Position numbers and translations under genes: made by a program | Shown: positions 18,747 to 27,659 of the stretch, in pieces | Layout of the letters: the number at the start of each line of letters is the position of its first letter | Position numbering within the stretch: position 1 is the first letter of the stretch | The notes under the pieces: generated by a model | Told to the model about the DNA's origin: nothing | Databases searched by the model: none | What the model saw: the letters and a program-made list of their open reading frames with translations, nothing else | NCBI GenBank assembly: GCA_946478665.1 | Contig: CAMLCZ010000001.1 | Span: forward strand, 310,001 to 374,000 | Direction of reading: 5' to 3' | DNA: 64,000 nt | From: an uncultured Bartonella sp. | Lineage (GTDB): Bacteria; Pseudomonadota; Alphaproteobacteria; Rhizobiales; Rhizobiaceae

Positions 18747-18770
18747 AATGGCGGCATAAAAGCCGCCATT
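18747..18770 (-). terminator. Terminator of the DUF2059 gene
   Basis: AATGGCGGC (18747-18755) pairs with GCCGCCATT (18762-18770) around a 6-nt loop. On the minus strand it is followed by TTTTTCGTTTTG. It lies 23 bp after the stop of the DUF2059 gene. Confidence 0.8.
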
Positions 18771-18792
18771 ATAATTCCTATCATTACCAAAC

Positions 18793-19389
18793 TTATTTGG
18801 ATGGTACTGGTGCCTTTGGCTCTGACTTTTCGGGCGCAGAAGGAGCAGCAGGTGTCGCTTTTGGAGCTGCCGGCTTTGTTGCACCGACTTTCTGTGACAT
18901 TGCTTTACCAACATTTGTTGACAAATCCTGAGCAATGCCCTGTCTCCAGACATCATATGCTGACAAAATATCACGAGCAGCATTTGGACCTTCGCTCAAC
19001 AGTTTCTTACCAGCTTCAGAATTATAAAATGCGGTGATCTGATCGAGCTCTTCCTGTGTGAAATGCTTAGCGTAGACGCGTGCAGCCTCTTTTTCCAAAT
19101 CTGCGCGGCGTTTAACCAAGGCCATCGCCTGCTCATCAACAGTTTCTGAAATAACATTTGCCAAGTTCGGATCTTTACGCATCAATTCGTCTTTTAGATC
19201 CCGTGCTGTTGCTGGAAGGAATTCGTCAAACTGATCTGTTGCGTGAATCGCAGCAATTGCCTTTTTTGCAGATTGCAGTTGCGCATCGCTAATATTATCT
19301 TCAGCATGGACAGCACCAACACCCATGCTCAAAATTGCGACTGACCCCAGCGTTGCCGCAAGGCGGCGGATGGAAAATGCCGTATTCAT
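18793..19389 (-). CDS. DUF2059 domain protein, periplasmic
   Basis: 198 residues: a signal peptide ending near VHA-ED, then an all-helical domain (about 35-160) with the DUF2059 pattern, including FTQEELDQITAFYNSEAGKKLL, which is the most conserved part of the family. The last 30 residues are a Pro/Ala/Lys-rich tail. Function is unknown; the family is periplasmic. It is a single-gene unit between rpiA and gor with its own terminator, so rpiA may contribute transcription (84 bp apart, same strand). Confidence 0.85.
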   Translation of the reverse strand: MNTAFSIRRLAATLGSVAILSMGVGAVHAEDNISDAQLQSAKKAIAAIHATDQFDEFLPATARDLKDELMRKDPNLANVISETVDEQAMALVKRRADLEKEAARVYAKHFTQEELDQITAFYNSEAGKKLLSEGPNAARDILSAYDVWRQGIAQDLSTNVGKAMSQKVGATKPAAPKATPAAPSAPEKSEPKAPVPSK

Positions 19390-19473
19390 TCAGTGATTAC
19401 TCCATATTTGCGGTCATTTTATTATGACCAGTTTTCCATTTAAGAATATTCAGACGAGTTGCCTATATCTACT

Positions 19474-20178
19474 CTAAATATCTGATAGTTCCAAAACTTT
19501 TATTTCACCATTCGACATTGCTATTACAGAACGTGATGCCAAATTGAGGAACAAACCATGTTCAACAACACCTGGAACCTCGAATAGTTCATGTGAAAGC
19601 TTATCCGGATCAGTAATCTTGGCAAATGATGCATCAAGAATAAAATGTCCACCATCTGTTTTATAAGGGTTGGTACCATTCATTCGTAATGATATTTCAC
19701 CCGACAAGCCAAGCTTTTCCGCTTTTTTCTCTATAGCTAATTTTGTTGCTTGTAGGCCAAATGGATTGACTTCAATAGGAAGTGGAAATTTTCCCAAAAC
19801 CGGTACAACCTTGCTTTCATCGGCAATGACCAACATGGATGCCGATGCGGCAGCCACTATTTTTTCTCGCAACAAGGCGCCGCCACCACCTTTTATTAAG
19901 GCCATATGAGGTCCAATTTCATCAGCCCCGTCAATATCGAGATCAAGATAAGGCATCTCATCAAGACGAGCAACCGGAATACCAAGTTCAAGGCATAGAT
20001 CTTCGGAACGCTGGGACGTTGCAACGCCTGTTACACGCAACCCTTCTTCCACGCGCTTGGCTAAAAGCCGGATAAATTCATTGGCGGTAGAACCGGTACC
20101 AATGCCCAGTTTCATACCATCTTCAACAAATTCTAGTACTTTTGCCGCAGCAGCCTTTTTTAATTCCTGTGCATTCAT
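19474..20178 (-). CDS. rpiA: Ribose-5-phosphate isomerase A
   Basis: 234 residues from the ATG at 20178; a TTG two codons upstream is closer to the AAGGA site, so initiation there is possible. It interconverts ribose 5-phosphate and ribulose 5-phosphate in the pentose phosphate pathway. It has [13 protein letters not shown] (phosphate loop), [10 protein letters not shown] (catalytic Asp), [12 protein letters not shown] (catalytic Glu and Lys nearby) and the C-terminal GVVEHGLFL motif. Cytosolic. A 238-bp spacer separates it from the divergent bfd-bfr pair. Confidence 0.95.
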   Translation of the reverse strand: MNAQELKKAAAAKVLEFVEDGMKLGIGTGSTANEFIRLLAKRVEEGLRVTGVATSQRSEDLCLELGIPVARLDEMPYLDLDIDGADEIGPHMALIKGGGGALLREKIVAAASASMLVIADESKVVPVLGKFPLPIEVNPFGLQATKLAIEKKAEKLGLSGEISLRMNGTNPYKTDGGHFILDASFAKITDPDKLSHELFEVPGVVEHGLFLNLASRSVIAMSNGEIKVLELSDI

Positions 20179-20416
20179 AGCCAACCGGTTCCTTGACGTT
20201 TTGATTCCTCATTAAGGATTAAAGTAGAAATTGCAATCACAGACTACGATGACTGTAATCTTTTCCCTCATTTTTACAGTTTATACCCTATTTTTATTGT
20301 TGATAAAATAAATCAACATTATACTTGCTTTTTGTATAAAACTTGTCTATAAGGTTCATGTTTAGCTTTTAAATGTGGTCTATTGTCTCTTCCAGTATAA
20401 ACGTTCTGTATAAACC

Positions 20417-20731
20417 ATGATTGTCTGTTCTTGTAATGTAATACATCAATCAGATATTGAAGATGTGATTAATTCTCTGTTGGAAGAGGATTGTTGGCAA
20501 TTGATTGTTCCCGGCAAAGTTTATAAGATGATGGCGAAACAGGGCAAATGCTGCGGTTGTTTCCCGAATGTTCTTGAAACGATCATTCGTGTCACGGAAA
20601 ACTATCATCGCCGGCATAATCGGGACGAGGCTGAAATAATCTCTTATCTTGATCGTGTTCGTGCGTTACGATCAAAATACAGGAGGATTGGTCAGCATGA
20701 AAGGTCACGAAAAGGTCATAGAGCGGCTTAA
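20417..20731 (+). CDS. bfd: Bacterioferritin-associated ferredoxin
   Basis: 104 residues with the Fer2_BFD [2Fe-2S] signature: VCSCNVI at the N-terminus (Cys 4 and 6) and [10 protein letters not shown] near 43-52. Bfd binds bacterioferritin and donates electrons that release stored iron. The C-terminal 30 residues are basic and longer than E. coli Bfd (64 aa), because the frame runs 35 bp into bfr. It is the first gene of a bfd-bfr operon. Iron control by Irr or RirA would be expected in Rhizobiales, but I see no convincing operator upstream. Confidence 0.92.
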   Translation: MIVCSCNVIHQSDIEDVINSLLEEDCWQLIVPGKVYKMMAKQGKCCGCFPNVLETIIRVTENYHRRHNRDEAEIISYLDRVRALRSKYRRIGQHERSRKGHRAA

Positions 20732-21182
20732 TGAAGCTCTTTTTCTTGAGCTAGGTGCAGTTAATCAATATTGGTTGCATTATCGGTTGACGGAAGATTG
20801 GGGCTTTACAAAATTTGCCCAGAAAGAACGTGAAGAATCTATCGAAGAGATGGGTCACGTTGATAAATTGGTAAAACGCATTGTTTTTCTAGAGGGTCAT
20901 CCAAACCTTCAAACTTTATCTCCGCTGCGTATCGGTCAAAATATCAAGGAAGTTCTTGAATGCGATTTGGCTGGTGAATATGAAGCACGGGAATCCTATC
21001 GTATTTCACGCGAGCTTTGCGCTGAACTATCCGATCATATTACCAAAAAACTTTTTGATGAATTACTTGAAGATGAAGAAGGTCATATCGATTTTCTTGA
21101 GACTCAATTAGCTCTTCTTGAAAAAATTGGCGAAGAAAAATACGGTCAGCTCAACGCTGCTTCTGCTGAAAAAGCTGAATAA
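20697..21182 (+). CDS. bfr: Bacterioferritin
   Basis: 161 residues from the ATG at 20697; AGGAGG at 20681-20686, inside bfd, sets this start. It stores iron in a 24-subunit haem-containing shell. The ferroxidase ligands are at standard positions: Glu18, Glu51, His54, Glu94, Glu127 and His130 region (EEDEEGH-like [11 protein letters not shown]), and Met52 is the haem axial ligand (EEMGHVDKL). The start overlaps the end of bfd by 35 bp, so translation is probably coupled. Confidence 0.96.
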   Translation: MKGHEKVIERLNEALFLELGAVNQYWLHYRLTEDWGFTKFAQKEREESIEEMGHVDKLVKRIVFLEGHPNLQTLSPLRIGQNIKEVLECDLAGEYEARESYRISRELCAELSDHITKKLFDELLEDEEGHIDFLETQLALLEKIGEEKYGQLNAASAEKAE

Positions 21183-21201
21183 TACTTTAGCAATTTATAT
21201 G

Positions 21202-21225
21202 GAGCCGATATTTTTTAGTCGGCTC
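21202..21225. terminator. Hairpin after bfr
   Basis: GAGCCGA (21202-21208) pairs with TCGGCTC (21219-21225) around a T-rich loop, 20 bp after the bfr stop and before the convergent comEC stop. The trailing sequence is only moderately U-rich, so it is a likely but weak terminator. Confidence 0.6.
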
Positions 21226-21227
21226 TG

Positions 21228-21273
21228 TTATCTCAACAGCTGTTACTCTTTTATCTCAACACCTGTTACTCTC
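21228..21273. repeat. 23-bp tandem duplication overlapping the comEC 3' end
   Basis: Two adjacent 23-bp units, 21228-21250 and 21251-21273, agree at 21 of 23 positions (TTATCTCAACA-CTGTTACTCT). The second unit contains the comEC stop codon (21266-21268) and its last codons; the first is therefore an echo of the gene end lying just downstream of it. Confidence 0.85.
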
Positions 21274-23536
21274 GCGCAGATCTTAAAAATTTTCGATGCC
21301 TATTCCATGGACGTACTGGACCATTTGGAATGGACCAGACAGTGTCGTTGTTACCGGTAATCATCACGCTTCCATATAACGCCAATTGACGTGCCGTAAT
21401 CTTTTGTTGGCTGGTTGTCATATTGCAATCTGTCGCAAAATAGATCTTGGACGGAACGACTGTTAAATCCGCAAATGGGCATGGATAAAAACTATCTTCC
21501 ATTTTCTTTTTGTACGTTACTATTGAAACTTGCTTGCCTTGCTTGATTTTCGATGTGCAAACCAGATCTGAACAGACAAATTGCTGCCCCTGCTTTGTTG
21601 CCGCACTGGCAGGTGTAATAACGTTCTTTAATCCGTAAGAACGTTTCCAGACATTGACGGTGTAATTGGACGTTTTGCTATTGCTGAGATAAAGATTACC
21701 GCGATCAATAATCCCCATGGTCCTTGCGTCCTCCGCTATAATTATCCATGGTTGGGGTTTTAGAAAACACAAGGTAATACCAGCGCTAAAAGCGATGATG
21801 GATAATAAACGCAACCTTGTTTGGAAAAATAATAGAACCACCAATCCAATCGATAAAAAGCACAAAGCAAGTGGCGGAATGTAGCCCGGATTAATATCGG
21901 GTGAGATGGACGCGATGCCATAAGCGATTTTTTCAACCAAATCCACACCATATCCCATGACCTGCAAGGGTAACCACTCCAGTCCAAAGGGCATGACAAT
22001 TGCTGCAAGCAGCGCAAATGGCATGACTAGAAAAGACATTATGGGAAAGGCAATTGCATTGCTTAACACGCCAAGTGGCGCCGCATTAGAAAAGTGATAC
22101 GAGGCATAGATACCGCTCGCAGTCCCCGCAACCAATGATGCAACTGCCGTTGATATAATCGGCAGCAACAAAAACCGAATAAGGCTTACGCCAACAAATT
22201 GCGGAGCTGTTGCAACACGCCTATTGCGCCTGCTCCACCAGCCAAAAACAGCAACCAAGGCGGCTGTGGCAGAAAATGACATTTGAAAACTTGGTCCTAA
22301 TATTTCATGCGGTACGATTGCCAGTGTAATAAGACCTGAAATGCCGAGATTACGCATGGTTATAGCGGAGCGGTTAAACAAAACCGCAAGCAACATAACC
22401 GCCACCATAACAAAACTTCTTTGTGCTGCTACATCGGCGCCCGACAACATCAGATAAAATGCAGCAACAAACAAGGCGATAATGGCTGCAATCTTCTTTG
22501 ATGAATAGTGAGAAGAAAATAACGGGAAAAACGCCAATATAGTTCTGATAATAAGCAAAACCATGCCACTTACCATGGCCATATGCAGCCCCGAAATTGA
22601 TAGAATATGTGCTAGGCCAGCCACGCGCAAAGCGTCATTGGTCGCAGGCGAAATGCCGCCCCGTTGTCCCGTAATAAGGGCTGCCGCAACACTTCCCGTT
22701 TCACCACCAATAGCATCGGTAATGCGCTTTGTCATTGTCATGCGCAAATGCGCAATATTTAAACCGAGCCTTTCGACTATTGTCTTTGGTTCCCCAACAT
22801 TGACGCGATCAAGATTGCCTAATACAAAACCTTGTGCGCCAATTGATTGAAAATAACTGAAAAAACCGAAGTCATATCCGTCTGGCCTGACAGGTCCCGA
22901 CTCGGCGCGCAACCGCACATAACCATGAATTCCATCGCCAAGTTGCATATCTTCCGGCAAATGTCGTACGGATAATGTTACCCGTTTGGGTCCATAATAT
23001 AGCTTTGGCTTTTCTGTATCCAACACATCAATAAGCAATTTGGATTGACCACTCGGTACACGTTCCAAAGATAAAATACGCCCTGTTAAATGCGTTGAAA
23101 CATCCGCCCCTAGCATTGGTGTGTCCAAACGCCAAGTTTCAAACTTAGCCGAAATAATACCAAGCGTCACACACAGACAAACACAAGCAATATACCACAA
23201 AAACCGATAATGACGTGTGAGATAAAGAAGACCAACGATCAGTGCAAAATAGGCTAATAGTCTTAAGCCATCGGGTTCAAACGACAAGTTAAAATAGGAA
23301 ATTGCACCGCAAGCCATAAAAACTGGAATGAGCAGAAAGAAAAGGCCGCGATCCGTTTCCGTAATGACGGCGTTTTGCAGGCCAAAAATGATCGTCTTAA
23401 AATGGTTTATAATCCTGATTTTACGTGATTTATGAGGCAGCTTAAATGGTGTATTATCTGGTAGACTCACAACATGCCGTTTCTGGGGACGGTAAAGCTG
23501 TGCATCATGTTTAGCGATGATTGGCCGGCGTGTCAT
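21266..23536 (-). CDS. comEC: ComEC/Rec2-family DNA-uptake channel protein
   Basis: 756 residues from the ATG at 23536, which has GGGAAG 7 bases upstream; a longer frame to 23578 lacks a site. Residues about 60-250 hold two membrane helices and a DUF4131 (OB-like) domain; about 260-560 is the polytopic Competence domain with GQRGGISPATNDALRVAGLAHILSISGLHMAMV, the family signature. The last 200 residues form a periplasmic domain with paired Cys and no metallo-beta-lactamase HxHxDH motif, as in other rhizobial ComEC. It would move single-stranded DNA across the inner membrane. It converges on bfr. Confidence 0.9.
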   Translation of the reverse strand: MTRRPIIAKHDAQLYRPQKRHVVSLPDNTPFKLPHKSRKIRIINHFKTIIFGLQNAVITETDRGLFFLLIPVFMACGAISYFNLSFEPDGLRLLAYFALIVGLLYLTRHYRFLWYIACVCLCVTLGIISAKFETWRLDTPMLGADVSTHLTGRILSLERVPSGQSKLLIDVLDTEKPKLYYGPKRVTLSVRHLPEDMQLGDGIHGYVRLRAESGPVRPDGYDFGFFSYFQSIGAQGFVLGNLDRVNVGEPKTIVERLGLNIAHLRMTMTKRITDAIGGETGSVAAALITGQRGGISPATNDALRVAGLAHILSISGLHMAMVSGMVLLIIRTILAFFPLFSSHYSSKKIAAIIALFVAAFYLMLSGADVAAQRSFVMVAVMLLAVLFNRSAITMRNLGISGLITLAIVPHEILGPSFQMSFSATAALVAVFGWWSRRNRRVATAPQFVGVSLIRFLLLPIISTAVASLVAGTASGIYASYHFSNAAPLGVLSNAIAFPIMSFLVMPFALLAAIVMPFGLEWLPLQVMGYGVDLVEKIAYGIASISPDINPGYIPPLALCFLSIGLVVLLFFQTRLRLLSIIAFSAGITLCFLKPQPWIIIAEDARTMGIIDRGNLYLSNSKTSNYTVNVWKRSYGLKNVITPASAATKQGQQFVCSDLVCTSKIKQGKQVSIVTYKKKMEDSFYPCPFADLTVVPSKIYFATDCNMTTSQQKITARQLALYGSVMITGNNDTVWSIPNGPVRPWNRHRKFLRSARE

Positions 23537-23678
23537 TGGTTTGCTTCCCAATGCATTTCTATGCTTTATACCCCCCACCCACTCTTATAGAGTATGACTA
23601 TTGCATGCTTGCAAGTCTATGCTACATGGTAGAATACCATAATGACAATATTATATTTCGATTAATTCTGGAGACATG

Positions 23679-25103
23679 ATGTCCAAGCCCGTAGTTACCC
23701 GTTTTGCCCCCTCTCCCACAGGCTTTCTTCATATTGGGGGTGCGCGTACCGCACTTTTCAACTGGCTTTATGCAAAACATACTGGCGGTAAAATGCTGCT
23801 TCGTATTGAAGATACTGATAGAGAAAGATCAACGGAAGCAGCCGTTAATGCCATTATCGACGGTCTTGATTGGTTAGGGCTCAAATGGGATGGTGAACCA
23901 ATTTCACAGTTTTCTCGCGTTGATCGGCATCGCGAGGTGGCTGAACAGTTAGTAAAGCTTGGTAAAGCCTATTACTGCTATGCTACCCCTGAAGAACTCA
24001 CCGAAATGCGTGAAAAAGCTAAGGCTGAAGGTAAGCCACCGCGTTACAATGGTATTTGGCGCGACCGTGATCCTTCTGAAGCGCCAGCAGGGGTTAAACC
24101 AGTTATCCGCATTAAAGCACCACAGAGCGGTGAAACTATTGTGCATGATCGTGTTCAAGGTGAAGTGCGTTTTCCCAATAAAGATCTCGACGATTTCATT
24201 ATTCTGCGTTCAGATGGCACCCCAACTTATATGTTGGCGGTTGTTGTTGATGACCATGACATGGGCGTTACACATGTTATTCGTGGCGATGACCACCTTA
24301 CCAATGCCGCACGACAAACAATTCTATTCAATGCGATGGAATGGGATGTACCAGTGATGGCTCATATCCCTCTGATCCACGGTGCAGATGGGGCAAAATT
24401 ATCAAAGCGCCATGGTGCTTTGGGGGTAGATGCCTATCGCGCTATGGGATATCTGCCAATAGCTTTGCGCAATTATCTTGTGCGTCTCGGCTGGAGCCAT
24501 GGTGATGATGAAATTATGTCTACTGAAGATATGATTTCATGGTTCAATATTGATGACATCAATAAGGGTGCCGCGCGTTTCGATTTCAAAAAATTGGAAG
24601 CAATTAATGGTCAATATATGCGCATGAGCGATGACCGCGCACTGTTTGATGCTGCATTGTCGATTTTACCGGAAATTCCAGGTGGAATAGAATTACAAGC
24701 AAAACTTAATGACAAAAACCGCGCGCAATTCTTATCTGCAATGCCAGAATTGAAAGAACGTGCAAAAACATTGGTTGAACTCATTGATAATGCTTCATTT
24801 ATTTTTGCTGAACGGCCACTGCCGCTAGATGAGAAGGCTACATCGCTTCTTGATGAAGACGCAAAAGCAATCTTAAAAGCCGTATATCCAGTTCTGGACG
24901 CCTGCACTGCTTGGGAAAAAGATGCTCTTGACCAAGCAATTAGAAAACACGCTGAAGATGTGGGTATGAAATTGGGTAAAATTGCCCAGCCTTTACGTGC
25001 AGCCCTCACCGGAAAAGCTGTTTCACCGGGTGTTTTCGACGTACTTGTTGTTCTTGGCAAAGATGAGTCTCTTGCCAGAATACGAGATCAAATAAGTGGA
25101 TAA
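23679..25103 (+). CDS. gltX: Glutamyl-tRNA synthetase, first copy
   Basis: 474 residues. Two ATGs are adjacent (23676, 23679); the second sits at better spacing from GGAG. The class I signatures are [21 protein letters not shown] and [11 protein letters not shown], with [21 protein letters not shown] between them. It charges tRNA-Glu in the cytosol. Its KLSKRHG loop is closer to the canonical form than the copy at 12-13 kb. It is monocistronic, ending in a hairpin at 25146-25177, and is divergent from comEC, 142 bp apart. Confidence 0.95.
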   Translation: MSKPVVTRFAPSPTGFLHIGGARTALFNWLYAKHTGGKMLLRIEDTDRERSTEAAVNAIIDGLDWLGLKWDGEPISQFSRVDRHREVAEQLVKLGKAYYCYATPEELTEMREKAKAEGKPPRYNGIWRDRDPSEAPAGVKPVIRIKAPQSGETIVHDRVQGEVRFPNKDLDDFIILRSDGTPTYMLAVVVDDHDMGVTHVIRGDDHLTNAARQTILFNAMEWDVPVMAHIPLIHGADGAKLSKRHGALGVDAYRAMGYLPIALRNYLVRLGWSHGDDEIMSTEDMISWFNIDDINKGAARFDFKKLEAINGQYMRMSDDRALFDAALSILPEIPGGIELQAKLNDKNRAQFLSAMPELKERAKTLVELIDNASFIFAERPLPLDEKATSLLDEDAKAILKAVYPVLDACTAWEKDALDQAIRKHAEDVGMKLGKIAQPLRAALTGKAVSPGVFDVLVVLGKDESLARIRDQISG

Positions 25104-25145
25104 GCGCTTTATCACCGATTTTATTTGGCTTTGTTAAGGCTAATA

Positions 25146-25177
25146 ATACCACAGATTGCTACAGTGATCTGTGGTAT
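25146..25177 (+). terminator. Terminator of gltX
   Basis: ATACCACAGAT (25146-25156) pairs perfectly with ATCTGTGGTAT (25167-25177) around a 10-nt loop, 42 bp after the gltX stop. The following ATTTGTG is a weak U-tract. Confidence 0.65.
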
Positions 25178-25428
25178 ATTTGTGTGATATTAGTGAATAT
25201 TTTTCATATTCAAATATTTTCAAATTGAAATTAATAAAAAAAGGACTACTCGTTACATCACACAAGAGTGAAACGGCAATCAATAAGGAATTGGTTTTTC
25301 AGATTGCATAAGCTAACTTTTGAGTTAGGTTAATCATCATAGTAGATCTAACATACATGTAAAATTAGACCTACGAAAAAGTGGAGCCTCTTTGGGAAAA
25401 GAGGTGGAGGATTCGAAAGGGAAGATTC
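25178..25428 (+). promoter_or_regulatory. gltA upstream region and leader
   Basis: 251 bp without a gene. Two small stems are visible: CTAACT-TTTG-AGTTAG at 25313-25328, and a CCTCTT/AAGAGG stem at about 25387-25403 close to the gltA ribosome site. A promoter must be here, but I cannot select hexamers with confidence. Confidence 0.4.
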
Positions 25429-26721
25429 ATGTCTGATAATAAAGCTCAAATTACAGTTGACGGAAAAAGTATTGTGCTACCAGTACGTAAAGGCACAATA
25501 GGTCCCGATGTTATAGAAATTGCCCCGCTTTACAAAGAAACTGGCGCATTTACCTACGACCCCGGCTTTACGTCAACTGCGTCATGTGAGTCAAAAATCA
25601 CCTATATCGACGGAAACGCAGGCGTTCTGTTATATCGTGGATATTCAATTGACCAACTTGCCGAAAAAGGTGACTTTCTCGAGACATGTTATCTGCTCCT
25701 TTATGGTGAATTACCAAGCAAAAAACAAAAGGCAGATTTCGATCGCACAATCATGCAGCACACCATGGTGCATGAACAATTTTCACGGTTTTTCCATGGG
25801 TTCAGACGCGATGCCCACCCAATGGCCGTAATGGTTGCCTGTCTTGCTGCTATGTCAGCTTTTTATCACGACTCATTGGATATTGCGGATGAGCATCAAC
25901 GTATGGTTGCATCCATCCGTCTTATTTCAAAAGTTCCAACATTGGCTGCAATGGCCTATAAATATTCAATAGGTCAACCATTTGTCTATCCACGCAATGA
26001 CCTAAATTACGCAGCAAATTTCCTTCATATGTGTTTTGCTGTGCCTTGTGAGGAATATCATGTAAATCCTGTTCTTGCGCGTGCAATGGATCGTATTTTT
26101 ACATTACATGCCGATCATGAGCAGAACGCTTCAACCTCAACCGTTCGTCTTGCTGGTTCTTCAGGTGCCAACCCGTTTGCGTGTATTGCTGCCGGTGTTG
26201 CCTGTTTATGGGGGCCTGCACATGGTGGCGCAAATGAAGCTTGCCTAAAAATGTTACAACAAATCGGATCCGTTGACAGAATTCCTGAATTTGTTGCCCG
26301 CGCAAAAGACAAAAATGATCCATTCCGTTTGATGGGCTTTGGCCATCGTGTTTATAAAAATTACGATCCACGTGCCAAGATCATGCAAAAAACCTGCCAT
26401 GAAGTGCTTAATGAACTTGGTATCAAGGACGATCCGCTACTTGATATTGCAATGGAACTGGAAAAAATTGCTCTTAATGACGAATACTTTGTCGAGAAAA
26501 AACTTTATCCAAATGTAGACTTCTATTCAGGCATTACCTTGAAAGCTCTTGGCTTCCCAACCGAAATGTTTACAGTTCTGTTCGCATTGGCACGTTGCGT
26601 TGGCTGGGTTGCTCAGTGGAAAGAAATGATTGAAGATCCTGCACAGAAAATTGGTCGTCCACGTCAGCTTTATACGGGTGCGGCTCCTCGTGATTATGTT
26701 TCTCTTGCTGATCGGAAATAA
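25429..26721 (+). CDS. gltA: Citrate synthase
   Basis: 430 residues from the ATG at 25429 (GGGAAG upstream); the frame is open 16 codons further but without homology. It condenses acetyl-CoA and oxaloacetate, the entry to the TCA cycle. It is the hexameric type I bacterial form: [38 protein letters not shown] (first catalytic His), [14 protein letters not shown] (second) and NVDFYSGI (catalytic Asp). Codons 381-430 and the 3' region are repeated downstream at 27236-27388, and the stretch 26553-26568 (codons 376-380) resembles the unit of the 20-nt array that follows. Confidence 0.97.
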   Translation: MSDNKAQITVDGKSIVLPVRKGTIGPDVIEIAPLYKETGAFTYDPGFTSTASCESKITYIDGNAGVLLYRGYSIDQLAEKGDFLETCYLLLYGELPSKKQKADFDRTIMQHTMVHEQFSRFFHGFRRDAHPMAVMVACLAAMSAFYHDSLDIADEHQRMVASIRLISKVPTLAAMAYKYSIGQPFVYPRNDLNYAANFLHMCFAVPCEEYHVNPVLARAMDRIFTLHADHEQNASTSTVRLAGSSGANPFACIAAGVACLWGPAHGGANEACLKMLQQIGSVDRIPEFVARAKDKNDPFRLMGFGHRVYKNYDPRAKIMQKTCHEVLNELGIKDDPLLDIAMELEKIALNDEYFVEKKLYPNVDFYSGITLKALGFPTEMFTVLFALARCVGWVAQWKEMIEDPAQKIGRPRQLYTGAAPRDYVSLADRK

Positions 26722-26751
26722 TCGGGTATGACGACAGAGTTCTCGCTTACG

Positions 26752-26817
26752 ACATTGTTTGATTTTACGATGGAGTTTGGCTCTAAAACATTGTCTGATT
26801 TGTCATGGACTTTGTTA
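26752..26817 (+). repeat. Imperfect 36-nt direct repeat in the gltA 3' UTR
   Basis: ACATTGTTTGATTTTACGAT at 26752 and ACATTGTCTGATTTGTCATG at 26788 begin two related stretches of about 30 nt, 36 nt apart, between the gltA stop and its terminator. The same pair is present again in the downstream copy (27419 and 27455). Confidence 0.55.
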
Positions 26818-26879
26818 AATACTGATTTTGCTTAAGGCTGTATTGAACAACCAACCATGATGGCAGAAGACGTGAAAAA

Positions 26880-26909
26880 ACCACCGCATCAACTGCGGTG
26901 GTATTTTTT
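26880..26909 (+). terminator. First gltA terminator
   Basis: ACCACCGCA (26880-26888) pairs with TGCGGTGGT (26894-26902) around TCAAC and is followed by ATTTTTTT. It lies 159 bp after the gltA stop, leaving a long 3' UTR. Confidence 0.9.
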
Positions 26910-26936
26910 TGAACGCTCATGATTTCTGGCAATATA

Positions 26937-27235
26937 TTTGCTTCTCAACCAAAATGTTTGCTTGCCAATAGAGATGTTTGTGATCCAACTGAAGTAGTTG
27001 TTTCCTAACAGAGGTGTTTGTTTTTCAAGCCAAGTGGATTTCTTCTAACAGATATAGTTGTTTTGCAATCATAGTGGTTATCTCCTAACAGAGATGTTTG
27101 CTTCTCAATCACAATATTTGCTCCCCAATAGAGATGTTTGTGATCCAACTGAAGTAGTTGTCACTTAACAGACAGTTGGTTTTCCAACCGAAATGGTTGT
27201 TTCCTAACAGAGGTGTTTGTTTGCTAACCTCGATA
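26937..27235 (+). repeat. 20-nt tandem array, about 15 units, between gltA and its 3' echo
   Basis: The phrase (G/A)TTTG or AGTTG recurs at 26937, 26957, 26977, 26997, 27017, 27037 and so on every 20 nt to about 27235, with one small deletion near 27175. Units vary (for example CTTGCCAATAGAGATGTTTG, TTTCCTAACAGAGGTGTTTG). A 36-nt block around 26965-27000 recurs exactly 160 bp (8 units) later, so there is higher-order structure. The units CTTCTCAACCAAAATG (26941) and TTTCCAACCGAAATGG (27181) resemble gltA bases 26553-26568. There are no spacers, so this is not a CRISPR array. Confidence 0.9.
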
Positions 27236-27388
27236 TTTACAGTTCTGTTCGCATTGGCACGTTGCGTTGGCTGGGTTGCTCAGTGGAAAGAAATGATTGA
27301 AGATCCTGCACAGAAAATTGGTCGTCCACGTCAGCTTTATACGGGTGCGGCTCCTCGTGATTATGTTTCTCTTGCTGATCGGAAATAA
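27236..27388 (+). pseudogene. gltA: Duplicated 3' end of gltA (last 50 codons)
   Basis: Bases 27236-27388 repeat gltA codons 381-430 and the stop without a difference, and identity with the original (26569-26821) continues to 27488, 253 bp in all. Beyond this both copies stay recognisably homologous but diverged (about 55 bp), then share the terminator. The frame can be extended leftwards through the repeat array to 27158, giving a 76-residue ORF, but without the rest of citrate synthase it cannot be an enzyme. Confidence 0.93.
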
Positions 27389-27547
27389 TCGGGTATGACG
27401 ACAGAGTTCTCGCTTACGACATTGTTTGATTTTACGATGGAGTTTGGCTCTAAAACATTGTCTGATTTGTCATGGACTTTGTTAAATATGGATTTTGCTT
27501 AATTCTGAATTGAACGATCAGCCATAACGGCAAAAAGAAATGAAAAA

Positions 27548-27575
27548 ACCACCGCATCAACTGCGGTGGTTTTTG
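27548..27575. terminator. Second (echo) gltA terminator
   Basis: The same ACCACCGCA/TGCGGTGGT stem as the first terminator (27548-27556 with 27562-27570), followed by TTTTGTT. On the minus strand it is followed by TTTTTTC, so it can also stop transcription from the convergent SDR gene. Confidence 0.85.
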
Positions 27576-27659
27576 TTAATAAGTATTTGATATAACCTAA
27601 TGAATTAAATAATAAAATTAGTCTTATCAAATCTTATACAGATCTCATGAAAAAGATCA

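Noticed and set aside
20355-20380. Irr/ICE iron operator before bfd
   Set aside because: TTTAGCTTTTAAA only loosely resembles the dyad; the two halves do not pair well enough to support the call.
26937-27235. CRISPR array
   Set aside because: The repeat units are directly adjacent and degenerate, with a 20-nt period and no spacers; no cas gene is present.
27158-27388. A 76-residue gene downstream of gltA
   Set aside because: It is the gltA 3' echo read in frame with part of the repeat array; no ribosome site and no complete domain.
26569-27488. attL/attR of an integrated element in the 3' end of gltA
   Set aside because: Integrative elements can duplicate gene 3' ends, but here the homology continues past the stop through the terminator and only a repeat array lies between the copies, with no integrase or cargo.
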